Below, piece by piece: positions 1 through 7,986 of a DNA stretch of 64,000 nucleotides. Below the pieces are notes generated by a model, which made no database searches, had not been told where the DNA came from, and saw only the letters and a program-made list of their open reading frames with translations. The translations under genes and the position numbers were made by a program. The stretch's first letter is position 1, and each line of letters opens with the position of its first letter. The DNA comes from Halobellus salinus (GTDB lineage Archaea > Halobacteriota > Halobacteria > Halobacteriales > Haloferacaceae), in NCBI RefSeq assembly GCF_014646875.1, contig NZ_BMOC01000002.1, positions 233,964 through 297,963 on the forward strand, given 5' to 3'.

Positions 1-1280
1 ACCTGTTGGCTCGCCTGTTCGATCTCTTCGGTGCTCTCTGCGATCAGGTCACTCGAGGAAGCCACCTCATCGGCGACGTCCTGGATGGTTCCCACGCTGT
101 TGCTGAGTTGGTCGATCCCCGCTTCGAGGTCTCGTAACACGCTGCCGTACACGCCGGGGTAGTCGGTCTCGAACCGACGGCCGAGCTGTCCGGTCTTCAG
201 CCCGTCACTCGCCGTCGCGATCTGCGAGAAGGCGTCCGAGAGTGTGTCCGTCCCCGCTTCGAGGTCGTCGAGGACAGCGCCGTACTGCCCCGGCTTATCG
301 GATTCGATGGTCTGCTCTAGGTCGCCCGTCCGGAGGCTGTTGCTCGCGTTCTGTATCTCCCCGAAACTGGTCGTGAGTTGGGTTGTCCCCGAGTCGAGGT
401 GTCGCATGATCTCCCCGTACTGCCCCGGGAACTCGGTGTTGATGTCCTGGTGGAAGTCCCCCGTTTCGAGGTTGCGGCTCACAGTATCGAGGTCACTGAA
501 GACCGCGCGGAGCTTTCGCTGCATCGCTTTGATCGCGGTTACCATCTGTCCGATTTCGTCGTCCTCAACGTGGTCATCGATCTCCGTGGTGAGGTCCCCG
601 TTATTGGCCGCAACCGCGGCCTCGGTCAGTTGTGTGATGGGCTTTGTGATGCGTCTGGCTACGAACAGCCCGATCACAATGGCGAAGACGAACGCACCGA
701 TCGTGAGTCCGATGACTTCCATCTGTGCGCTCTGCGTGGTGGTGTCAGCCAGGGCGACCTGGGCAGTGAGGTCTTGCTGGGCCGATTCCGCGATGAGGTG
801 GGCCTCCTCCTCCATCCCGACTCGTAGCTCCTCCATCCGGGCCGACTTCTGTGCAGCGAGGTCGTCGTTACCGGCGCTCTTTGCCTCGAAGAACTCCGCG
901 CCGAGCTGACTGTACTCCCGATGCTGTGATTGGAGGGTCTCAAACCGCTCTGTCTGTTCTGCGGTCAACTCCCTCTCCCGGAGTCGCTCCGCGTGTTCGG
1001 TGTAGAGCGCGCTTGCGTCGTCGAACTGTTGCTGTGCGCCTGCCTCGCCCAGTTGGGCCGATTGGACCGCATTTCGTTGTCGTTCGATGGCGACAACCAT
1101 CTCCGACGACGCGTCTATCTTGACTCCGTCTTCAGCGATCAGGTGTGCCTCCTCGTCCACGGAGCCAACTGCCGTGTACCCGACGGCCCCGGTCACACCG
1201 ACTAACACAGCAACGAGAGCGAACGCGAGGATCAGTTTCGGCCTCAGGCCCAGTTGATCGATGGTGACTCTGTCAAGCAT
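1..1280 (-). CDS. methyl-accepting chemotaxis (Htr) transducer, N-terminal part, runs off the window
   Basis: Read on the minus strand from ATG at 1280, with about 426 codons visible and no stop before the edge. Residues about 12-32 form a membrane segment. They are followed by a helical extracellular sensor region rich in Gln/Glu/Ala, a second membrane segment at about 187-206 and a canonical HAMP domain at about 207-260 containing DDEIGQM. Three 45-residue HAMP-like repeats come next, and then the start of the cytoplasmic signalling helix with alternating Ser/Glu/Gln (SSSDLIAESTEEIEQASQQ), typical of transducers that signal to CheA. The methylation/CheA tip lies outside the window. A TATA-like TTAATTAG is centred about 27 nt before the ATG, so the mRNA is probably leaderless. 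The ligand is unknown. Confidence 0.9.
   Translation of the reverse strand, partial: MLDRVTIDQLGLRPKLILAFALVAVLVGVTGAVGYTAVGSVDEEAHLIAEDGVKIDASSEMVVAIERQRNAVQSAQLGEAGAQQQFDDASALYTEHAERLRERELTAEQTERFETLQSQHREYSQLGAEFFEAKSAGNDDLAAQKSARMEELRVGMEEEAHLIAESAQQDLTAQVALADTTTQSAQMEVIGLTIGAFVFAIVIGLFVARRITKPITQLTEAAVAANNGDLTTEIDDHVEDDEIGQMVTAIKAMQRKLRAVFSDLDTVSRNLETGDFHQDINTEFPGQYGEIMRHLDSGTTQLTTSFGEIQNASNSLRTGDLEQTIESDKPGQYGAVLDDLEAGTDTLSDAFSQIATASDGLKTGQLGRRFETDYPGVYGSVLRDLEAGIDQLSNSVGTIQDVADEVASSSDLIAESTEEIEQASQQ
69..473 (-). repeat. three tandem 45-residue HAMP-like modules inside the transducer
   Basis: Residues 270-314, 315-359 and 360-404 repeat with an exact 135-nt period. Each has a TGDL/TGQL-type turn, then PGQYG or PGVYG (Pro at residues 285, 330 and 375), then a DLEAG- or HLDSG-type segment. 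The heptad-like helices around the turn resemble diverged HAMP units, making a concatenated HAMP stack after the canonical one. The period is seen in the sequence. The HAMP identity is inferred. Confidence 0.7.
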
Positions 1281-1719
1281 CAGTAGAGGATGAAATTAAC
1301 AGCTAATTAATACGCTCACTCGGTATCAGTCGTGATTTCCACCGAATTACCGAGGAAGGGCTATGGTATATCCATATATGATCGAAATTTTCGTCGAAAA
1401 GTATAGTTAATCGAGAGTATTTACCACAATCAGAATTTGCGCTCGGCCCTCACCCGCCCGGCCCGACCGGACGCAGGTCCGCGCGAGCGACGGGGGGGGC
1501 GGTCGGAAACCGCGTCGCTCGGTCGCTCCGTTGAGACCGGCCAGCGCGGGCCCCCGAAGCCGAGCGGACGGCGCGGGCGGTCGGATCAATCATAGACGGC
1601 CGCGGTGGAACAGCAATCCTTTTTCACTGTTCCACCGTCATACGATACCGAATGCGACGATCTGACAACCGACACGCCCGACGGGACGCCCGCGGGCGCC
1701 CCCCGCGTCCGGCACCCGC
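1281..1719. other. intergenic region between divergent transducer and hyu genes
   Basis: The left third (1290-1430) is AT-rich and holds the transducer promoter. The middle (about 1440-1600) is very GC-rich and has no convincing ORF. The right part holds an 11-bp inverted repeat around a TATA-like element and a short arginine-rich leader ORF, both listed separately. Confidence 0.6.
1603..1637 (+). promoter_or_regulatory. inverted repeat enclosing a TATA-like element, putative hyu operator/promoter
   Basis: CGGTGGAACAG (1603-1613) and CTGTTCCACCG (1627-1637) are perfect 11-bp inverted arms. The 13-nt spacer contains CCTTTTTCA. The T-tract is centred about 30 nt before an ATG at 1652, which is usable TATA spacing. 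A dimeric regulator bound to the arms would cover the TATA element. The arms are seen in the sequence; the role is inferred. Confidence 0.5.
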
Positions 1720-1723
1720 ATGA
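1652..1723 (+). CDS. short arginine-rich leader ORF overlapping the hyuA start
   Basis: This is a 23-codon ORF starting with MRRSDNRHARRD and containing eight arginines. Its TGA overlaps the hyuA ATG (ATGA at 1720-1723), which would allow coupled translation. Its ATG lies about 30 nt after the T-rich element, consistent with a leaderless transcript start. It may equally be an untranslated leader, because GC-rich DNA opens such frames by chance. Confidence 0.25.
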   Translation: MRRSDNRHARRDARGRPPRPAPA

Positions 1724-3750
1724 CGCCCCGCGTCGCCGTCGATGTCGGTGGGACGTTCACCGACGTGGCGCTCGTGACTGAGTCGGAGACGCTCGTGACC
1801 GCGAAAGTCCCCTCGACCGCCGACCAAAGCGAGGGGGTGATCACCGGGATCGAGAAAGCCTGTGCGGCGGCCGAGATCGATCCCGCCGCGATCGCGGAGT
1901 TCTCCCACGCCACGACCGTTTCCACCAACGCGCTACTCGAGCGGAGCGGCGCGCGGACCGCCCTCGTCACCACTGAGGGGTTCCGTGACGTACTGGAGAT
2001 CGGGCGTCAGAGCCGACCCGCGCTGTACGATCTCCACGGCCAGAAACCCGCGCCGCTGGTTCCGCGGTCGCGACGATACGAACTCCCGGAGCGTGCCACG
2101 CCCGACGGGATTGAGCGACCGGTCGACCCGGAAGCGGTTCGAGCGCTTGCGGCGACGATTCGCGACGCGGACGTCGAGAGCGTCGCGGTCGCGCTGCTGC
2201 ACGCGTACGTCACCCCCGAAAATGAAACGCGAGTCGCGGCGGTGCTCCGTGAGGAACTCGACGTACCGGTGTCGACCTCCCACGCGGTGTTGCCGGAGTT
2301 CCGGGAGTTCGAGCGGACCGCAACCACTGTGATCGACGCGTACGTCACGCCCGCGATCGACCGGTATCTCGGCAATCTGACCGACCGCGCCGCGGCAGCG
2401 GGGATCCCCGAACCACAGATTATGCAGTCTAACGGCGGGGTCGCGACCGCCGACACCGTCCGCACCCACGCGGTCGGGACCGCGCTCTCCGGCCCCGCGG
2501 CGGGCGTCGTTGGCGCCGACAGGGCGGTGCGGACGATCCAGGCGTCCGACGACCGCCCCGGCTTTGTCACGTTCGACATGGGCGGAACCTCAAGTGACGT
2601 CAGCCTCGTCCGCGACGGCGACGCCGAGCGGACCACCGACACCACCATCGACGGGATCCCGATCAGCACTCCGATGGTCGACATCAACACCATCGGCTCC
2701 GGCGGAGGGTCGATCGCGTGGGTCGATTCCGGGGGCGCACTGCGGGTCGGGCCCCAGTCGGCCGGTGCCGATCCCGGGCCGGCGTGTTACGGGAACGGCG
2801 GCGACGAACCGACCGTCACGGACGCGAACGTCGTGCTCGGCTACGTCGGCGAGACCACGGCGCTCGGCGGCGAACTCTCGATCGACGTCGCGGCCGCGGA
2901 AGCCGTCTTAGCGGAGCTCGCCGCCGACGCAGGACTCGGAAGCGCCCGCGCCGCAGCGAGGGGCGTCTACCGGGTCGCGAACGCGAAAATGACCCGCGCG
3001 ATCCGGGAAATCACCGTCGAACGCGGGTTCGACCCCCGGGAGTTCGGGCTGGTCGCGTTCGGCGGCGCCGGCCCGATGCACGCCGTGGGCGTCGCCGACG
3101 ACCTCGACATCGGGACCGTGATCGTGCCCGTGGCGTCGGGGGTACTCTCCGCGTATGGCCTTCTCGCCGCCGACGAGCGGTACGACCGGGTCCGAACCCA
3201 CCTGACTCGGCTCGACGACGCGACCCCGGAGCGGATCGCGGACGTCGTGACCGACCTCGTCGCCGGCGCGGTCGCGGAGTCAACGGTGGCCGACCCGGCG
3301 GTCGAGCACGAAGCAGATCTCCGGTACGTGGGGCAGAGCTTCGAGCTGACGGTTCCGATCGACCTCCCGTTCGATCCTGCGGCGGTCCGGTCGCGGTTCC
3401 ACGCCGCACACGAGCGGGCCCACGGGTACCGGATGGACGCCGGGGTCGAACTCGTGAACCTCCGTGCGACCGCTCGCGCGGAGCGCTCGGTCGCGGAGAC
3501 GCGCTACGACGCCGCCGGGGACAGCCTCTTCGACACCCGGACGGCGGAGTTCGGCGGTGAGACCCACGAGGCGGCGGTCCGCGACCGGCTGGCCGTCCCT
3601 GCGGGCACGACGATAGAAGGGCCAGCCATCCTCGAAGCGGCCGAGACCACGACGGTCGTCCCGCCAACGTGGACCGCGACGGTCCGAGACACCGGCGCGC
3701 TCGTCGTCCGTCCGAAAACTGACACACCTGACGAAACCGACACCCGATGA
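1720..3750 (+). CDS. hyuA: hydantoinase/oxoprolinase subunit A
   Basis: A 676-residue protein of the HyuA/N-methylhydantoinase A/5-oxoprolinase family, which hydrolyses cyclic imide or lactam rings with ATP. It shows the N-terminal ASKHA phosphate-binding motif DVGGTFTDV (residues 8-16), a second DMGGTSSDVSL motif at about 286 and a GGAGP motif at about 448. Length and motif order match the family, so it looks complete. The hyuB gene overlaps it by 4 nt (3747-3750), so the two subunits are probably made together as a cytoplasmic complex. The exact substrate (hydantoin, oxoproline, acetone-type) cannot be read from the sequence. Confidence 0.92.
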   Translation: MTPRVAVDVGGTFTDVALVTESETLVTAKVPSTADQSEGVITGIEKACAAAEIDPAAIAEFSHATTVSTNALLERSGARTALVTTEGFRDVLEIGRQSRPALYDLHGQKPAPLVPRSRRYELPERATPDGIERPVDPEAVRALAATIRDADVESVAVALLHAYVTPENETRVAAVLREELDVPVSTSHAVLPEFREFERTATTVIDAYVTPAIDRYLGNLTDRAAAAGIPEPQIMQSNGGVATADTVRTHAVGTALSGPAAGVVGADRAVRTIQASDDRPGFVTFDMGGTSSDVSLVRDGDAERTTDTTIDGIPISTPMVDINTIGSGGGSIAWVDSGGALRVGPQSAGADPGPACYGNGGDEPTVTDANVVLGYVGETTALGGELSIDVAAAEAVLAELAADAGLGSARAAARGVYRVANAKMTRAIREITVERGFDPREFGLVAFGGAGPMHAVGVADDLDIGTVIVPVASGVLSAYGLLAADERYDRVRTHLTRLDDATPERIADVVTDLVAGAVAESTVADPAVEHEADLRYVGQSFELTVPIDLPFDPAAVRSRFHAAHERAHGYRMDAGVELVNLRATARAERSVAETRYDAAGDSLFDTRTAEFGGETHEAAVRDRLAVPAGTTIEGPAILEAAETTTVVPPTWTATVRDTGALVVRPKTDTPDETDTR

Positions 3751-5396
3751 CAGAACCGACACACACCGGGGAGTTCGACCCTGTGACGCTCGAGATCATC
3801 CGGAACCGACTCGAAGGTATCGCCGAGGAGATGGGACAGGTCCTGATCCGCGGGGCCTACTCTCCGAACATCAAGGAGCGCCAGGACTGCTCTACTGCCC
3901 TTTTCGACGCCGCGGGTCGAATGGTCGCGCAAGCCGAGCACATCCCGGTTCACCTCGGCGCGATGCCCGAGGCTGTCGCCGCCGTCCGGGACCGCGGCCC
4001 CGAACCCGGCGAGGCGTACATCCTGAACGACCCGTTCGCGGGCGGGACCCACCTCCCGGACGTGACTGTGGTCTCGACCATCGCCCCGGACGAGCGGGTC
4101 CTCGGCTACGCGGTCACCCGTGCACACCACGCCGACGTCGGCGGCGGCATCCCGGGGAGCATGCCCGCGGGGGCGACCGAGATCTACCAGGAAGGACTCC
4201 GGATCCCCGGCGTCCGGATTGTCGCGGACGGCGAGACCGACGAGGACCTTCTGGAGTTCGTGCTCGCGAACGTCCGCAACCCCCAGGAACGCCGCGCCGA
4301 CCTCCGCGCGCAACTTGCGGCCAACGAGCGCGCCGGCCAACGGATCGCCGGGCTGCTCGACGAGTACGGCCGCGACGGGCTGGCGGGCGCGTTCGACGCG
4401 GTCATCGACTACGCCCGAGAGCGGATCGAGACCGAGATCGCAGCGATCCCCGACGGCACCTACGGGGCGACGGACGTGCTCGAAGGCGACGGTGTCACCG
4501 ACGAGGACATCCCGATTGTCACGACGGTGACCGTCGACGGCACGGCGGTGACCGTCGACTTCGAGGGAACCGCCGACCAGGTCACGGGGAACACGAACGC
4601 GCCGCTGTCGGTCGCGGCGAGCGCGACCTACTTTGTCGTCCGCGCGGTGACCGACCCCGAGATCCAGCCCAACCATGGGTGCTACGACCCGATCGACGTC
4701 GACGCGCCGGAGGGGTCGCTGTTGAATCCGACGCCGCCGGCGGCGGTCGTTGGGGGCAACGTCGAGACCAGCCAGCGGGTGACCGACGTCGTGCTGGCGG
4801 CCTTCTCGGAGGCGCTTCCGGACACTGTGCCCGCCCAGGGACAGGGCACCATGAACAACACCGTCATCGGCAGCCAGCGCGACGACGGGGAGGCCGGGGG
4901 GTTCACCTACTACGAGACGGTCGGCGGCGGCGACGGCGCCGGTCCGGAGACCGACGGGATGGACGGCGTCCAGGTGGGGATGACGAACACGCTGAACACC
5001 CCGATCGAGGCGCTCGAAACCGAGTATCCCCTGTCGGTTGAGCGGTACGCGCTCCGCCCTGGGAGCGGCGGCGACGGTCGCCACCGCGGTGGACTCGGGA
5101 TCGAGCGGTCAGTCACCGTCGAGACCGACGCGGTGGTGTCGCTTCTGACCGAGCGCCGCCGCTACGCCCCGCAGGGTACGGCTGGCGGCGACCCCGGGGC
5201 GACCGGCGAGAACCTGATCGACGGCGACCCGGTCCCCGCGAAGACGACCGTCGAGGTCGACGCGGGCACTACTGTCACAGTCCGGACGCCCGGCGGTGGC
5301 GGCTACGGCGACCCCGACGAGCGGCAGACAGACGACCGCGACCGCGACCGGCGGGACGGGAAAACCGGGAGTGACCCCGGACCCGACACCGAGTGA
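3747..5396 (+). CDS. hyuB: hydantoinase/oxoprolinase subunit B
   Basis: A 549-residue HyuB-family subunit, the partner of HyuA. It starts MTEPTHTGEFDPVTLEIIRNRL, and the PVTLEIIRNRL stretch is the family N-terminal signature. It also contains ERQDCSTALFD, LNDPFAGGTHLPDV, AHHADVGG and a C-terminal GGGGYGDP. The ATG lies inside the hyuA stop (ATGA), giving translational coupling. The last 25 residues are a polar Asp/Arg tail. It acts with HyuA in ATP-dependent ring opening; the substrate is unknown. Confidence 0.92.
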   Translation: MTEPTHTGEFDPVTLEIIRNRLEGIAEEMGQVLIRGAYSPNIKERQDCSTALFDAAGRMVAQAEHIPVHLGAMPEAVAAVRDRGPEPGEAYILNDPFAGGTHLPDVTVVSTIAPDERVLGYAVTRAHHADVGGGIPGSMPAGATEIYQEGLRIPGVRIVADGETDEDLLEFVLANVRNPQERRADLRAQLAANERAGQRIAGLLDEYGRDGLAGAFDAVIDYARERIETEIAAIPDGTYGATDVLEGDGVTDEDIPIVTTVTVDGTAVTVDFEGTADQVTGNTNAPLSVAASATYFVVRAVTDPEIQPNHGCYDPIDVDAPEGSLLNPTPPAAVVGGNVETSQRVTDVVLAAFSEALPDTVPAQGQGTMNNTVIGSQRDDGEAGGFTYYETVGGGDGAGPETDGMDGVQVGMTNTLNTPIEALETEYPLSVERYALRPGSGGDGRHRGGLGIERSVTVETDAVVSLLTERRRYAPQGTAGGDPGATGENLIDGDPVPAKTTVEVDAGTTVTVRTPGGGGYGDPDERQTDDRDRDRRDGKTGSDPGPDTE

Positions 5397-5444
5397 ACGC
5401 CCGCCCGTGTCTGCGGGGCAGCGATCGCTCCGGCCGACACCCGT

Positions 5445-5891
5445 TTACTCCCGCCCGATCACCTCGTCCAACCGCTCGAAGTAGTCCTCCCGCGGCACCT
5501 GGTAGGCGGCCCGGTAGTCGACCGCTCCCGCCGCGAACCGGCTGGCGATGTCGTTGGCCCCCTCAACGGCGGCCGCGCGGGTGTCGTACGCCTCGGTGAC
5601 GGCCTCAACCTCGGGCTCCAGCGTGAGGACCGCGCGCCATGTGTCGGTCCTGACCCGCGAGGCGCCGGGACGCGGTGCCCGAGACCGGTTCGAGACCAGG
5701 ATGGTCGGGAGACACGGCGCCGGGAGGTCGTTGGCCTCGTTGAACACCTCGGGGCGGTATACCAGGATCCGGCGACCGCGGGGCTCGTCGTTCCAGACCG
5801 TCCACCCCGGCGGTGGGTCCGGGGCGCCGCTGCCGTCGTCAGGTGAGTCGTCCGCCGACAGGTCGCCGTTGGAGGTTCCGTCGCCGCTCAT
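5445..5891 (-). CDS. conserved haloarchaeal protein (resembles DUF5820)
   Basis: A 148-residue soluble acidic protein. The first 28 residues are a low-complexity Asp/Ser/Pro tail. The core contains WTVWNDEPRGRRILVYRPEVF, APCLPTILV and a helix ending DYFERLDEVIGRE. From memory this resembles a haloarchaea-specific family of unknown function (DUF5820); a profile search is needed to confirm that. A TATA-like TATTTG is centred about 28 nt before the ATG at 5891. It converges on hyuB, and no function is assigned. Confidence 0.7.
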   Translation of the reverse strand: MSGDGTSNGDLSADDSPDDGSGAPDPPPGWTVWNDEPRGRRILVYRPEVFNEANDLPAPCLPTILVSNRSRAPRPGASRVRTDTWRAVLTLEPEVEAVTEAYDTRAAAVEGANDIASRFAAGAVDYRAAYQVPREDYFERLDEVIGRE

Positions 5892-6395
5892 ACGCTACCT
5901 CCGGCGTGATCACACAAATACTCCTGGACCGTCACCAGGGTACTGTTCAAATAAGCGATGCGTGATCAAGCAACCGACCCCGGGCGGGACTGAAAGGGAC
6001 CGCGGTCTCGGCGAACCCCGGCGTTCACGGGGGCGGAGCCGCCGTGAGCTCGGGATAGCGGAGCTCTCCCGGTGATGCACGGACCGGAGGTCCCGCCCGA
6101 CTCGCGGGACTCCCGCCCGGGGGTGGTTTTCCGGCCGGTCGGTGCCCAACTACTGCCCACCTCTCGCGCCTGAAGACGCGGGAATCCGACCACCGGATTC
6201 GGGTGGTCGTCGCCCGTCGGTTCCACCCCGCACCCAGGGGAACCCGGCCACACGTCGGGGGAACTCTCGGTTGTCTCCCTTGTGGGGCTGTGGTTCGGCC
6301 ACTGAGGCCCAATCGAACCCCGTGTCCGCTCACTCCCCCACAGGGGTACCCGCTCGTGTCTGTGTCACGACCCCGAGAGCGGCCGCTACGGCCGC
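5892..6395. other. non-coding stretch with hairpins, probable decayed mobile-element sequence
   Basis: About 500 nt without a credible gene. It holds many short inverted repeats. One is GTCCCGC/GCGGGAC around 6090-6110, within a 48-nt block that recurs in inverted orientation at 42517-42564. On the minus strand 6155-6200 reads GATTCCCGCGTCTTCAGGCGCGAGAGG, which from memory resembles the hairpin end of haloarchaeal IS200/IS605-type (TnpB) elements. No transposase fragment is recognisable. Confidence 0.45.
6089..6136 (+). repeat. dispersed 48-bp repeat, copy A
   Basis: About 42 of 48 positions match the reverse complement of 42517-42564. It contains the perfect inverted repeat GTCCCGC-7 nt-GCGGGAC, which is conserved in both copies. 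Both copies lie in gene-free DNA, which suggests a miniature or remnant mobile element. Confidence 0.6.
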
Positions 6396-7781
6396 CTATA
6401 CGACGTACGACGACTCCGGGATCTGGACGTACCGGCCGTTCCGCGCGGCAAACTTTGCGCGTTTGTAGCTCAAGACCAACCGGGCGGCGCCGACGCCGGC
6501 GCGGACGTTTTTGGCCTTGAGGATGCTGTACCCGCCCCCGTTGTCCAGGAGGCGCCGAGCCGTCGAGAACGCCCAGTCCCAGTCGTCGGGGCGGTAGTCG
6601 TGGACGACGTCCGCCATTGCGACGTTCCGGAGGATTTCGTCGCCGATCGCGTTCTTCCAGTGGTCGTTGTACGGCGTGAGGTCGCCGTCTGCGGCGAGTT
6701 CGCCCGCGATCGCACCCGTCCTGACGGCGGTGTGGTCGCCGCCCTCGTGGAACGCCGACGTCGACCCCATCGCGCCGCCGACGACTGCGATCCCCGCCGC
6801 GGTCGGGGAGTCGATCGGCCGGGTCGACGAGATGGCGTAGGTCTCGGTGCCGTCGGACTTCCCGCGATCCTCAACGAGCGGGAAGTCGGATGCAACGTCG
6901 TACTCGTCGCCGTACTCGCTCTCGAGGAGCCGGCGGATGTACTCGCTTCCCTGCGGGATCCGGGAATCGTCGGGTCCCAAGAGCGGGTAGGCGCTCCTGT
7001 CGTCCACGTCGTCGATGGCAAGTCCGATCGGCATCGTGAGCCCGATTCGGGCGACGGTGCCGTCGTTCGGGAAGATCCACGGGTAGGCGGTGTGGCCGGG
7101 CATGTGTCCCCACCAGAATTTGATCGCGCCCGCGACGTCCTCGTACACCGGTTCGGGGAGGCGGCGGTGCTCCTGGTAGGCGATGTGGTTGGTCTCGCGG
7201 GTCGAGAGCCGGTCAGTGACGTCGAACGGGAGGTACTCGTCCAGCACGCCGGACGTGACCTGTCGCTGTGGCCCGTCAGCCAGGATCAGAAACTCGCACC
7301 CGACGTTCTCGCCGCTCGAGAGTCGGAGTCGGTGGCGGGGCTCCCCGGCCGCGCCGAGGTCCGTCTCGACGCCACGGACCGACGCCCCGGTCCGGTAGGC
7401 CGCCCCGACCTCGACCGCGCGGTCGCGGAGGAAGTCGTCGAACCGCGCCCGGTGCATACAGAACCCGAAGTTGTCGTACGAGGAGTCGATCCCGGTCGAA
7501 TGCATAGTGAGCGACTCGCCCGGCCCAACGAACTCCGCGCGGTCGAGTTCGCCGAGCACGACGTCGTCGGGCATCTCGTCGGGGTGGATGCCCATGATGT
7601 CAACCCAGTAGTCGAGAATTCCAGCGGCGTCGGTCGAGTCCGGTCCCAACCGCCCCGACCGATCCGACCGCGGCACCCCTTTCTCGAGGACTACCGCCGA
7701 CGCCCCGGCCGACGCCGCAGCGTGGGCGGCCGACGACCCCGCGGGACCGCCGCCAACGATAGCCACGTCGAATCGCTCCAT
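6396..7781 (-). CDS. FAD-dependent oxidoreductase, geranylgeranyl reductase family
   Basis: A 461-residue flavoprotein with the N-terminal dinucleotide-binding motif GGGPAGSSAA (residues 10-19) and a second FAD motif GIAVVGGAMGS at about 340. The middle contains the family-type WWGHMPGHTAYPWIFP segment. Relatives include digeranylgeranylglycerophospholipid reductases, which saturate archaeal lipid chains; haloarchaea carry several paralogues. The substrate here is uncertain. A TATA-like TATAATAC is centred about 29 nt before the ATG, so it is probably transcribed alone and leaderless. It is divergent from the Wtp-type transporter. Confidence 0.82.
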   Translation of the reverse strand: MERFDVAIVGGGPAGSSAAHAAASAGASAVVLEKGVPRSDRSGRLGPDSTDAAGILDYWVDIMGIHPDEMPDDVVLGELDRAEFVGPGESLTMHSTGIDSSYDNFGFCMHRARFDDFLRDRAVEVGAAYRTGASVRGVETDLGAAGEPRHRLRLSSGENVGCEFLILADGPQRQVTSGVLDEYLPFDVTDRLSTRETNHIAYQEHRRLPEPVYEDVAGAIKFWWGHMPGHTAYPWIFPNDGTVARIGLTMPIGLAIDDVDDRSAYPLLGPDDSRIPQGSEYIRRLLESEYGDEYDVASDFPLVEDRGKSDGTETYAISSTRPIDSPTAAGIAVVGGAMGSTSAFHEGGDHTAVRTGAIAGELAADGDLTPYNDHWKNAIGDEILRNVAMADVVHDYRPDDWDWAFSTARRLLDNGGGYSILKAKNVRAGVGAARLVLSYKRAKFAARNGRYVQIPESSYVV

Positions 7782-7930
7782 ATGGCTACTCCGGCCCCGG
7801 TTCGGTATTATACTGTCGGACGGCTACGGCTCTCACACCCCGACGCGGACGAGGTGGGGTGACGGGTGCTCGGCCCACACCCCGGAGGGGTGGTACCGGC
7901 CCGGACCCGAGCCGGACGGAGAACCCATTA

Positions 7931-7947
7931 GTGGTTACATTAACTAC
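7931..7947. promoter_or_regulatory. imperfect inverted repeat upstream of the tungstate/molybdate transporter
   Basis: GTGGTTA-CAT-TAACTAC (7-3-7, one mismatch) sits in the AT-rich patch 40-55 nt before the binding-protein ATG. It is a candidate operator for metal-responsive control. No regulator gene adjoins it. Confidence 0.35.
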
Positions 7948-7986
7948 GAAAAGTAAACACGATCGGCGACCCACTGTTAGGTCAAG

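Noticed and set aside
3504..5084. Long minus-strand ORF opposite hyuAB
   Set aside because: It is a GC-rich antisense shadow of clear hydantoinase genes with Arg/Asp-rich nonsense composition.
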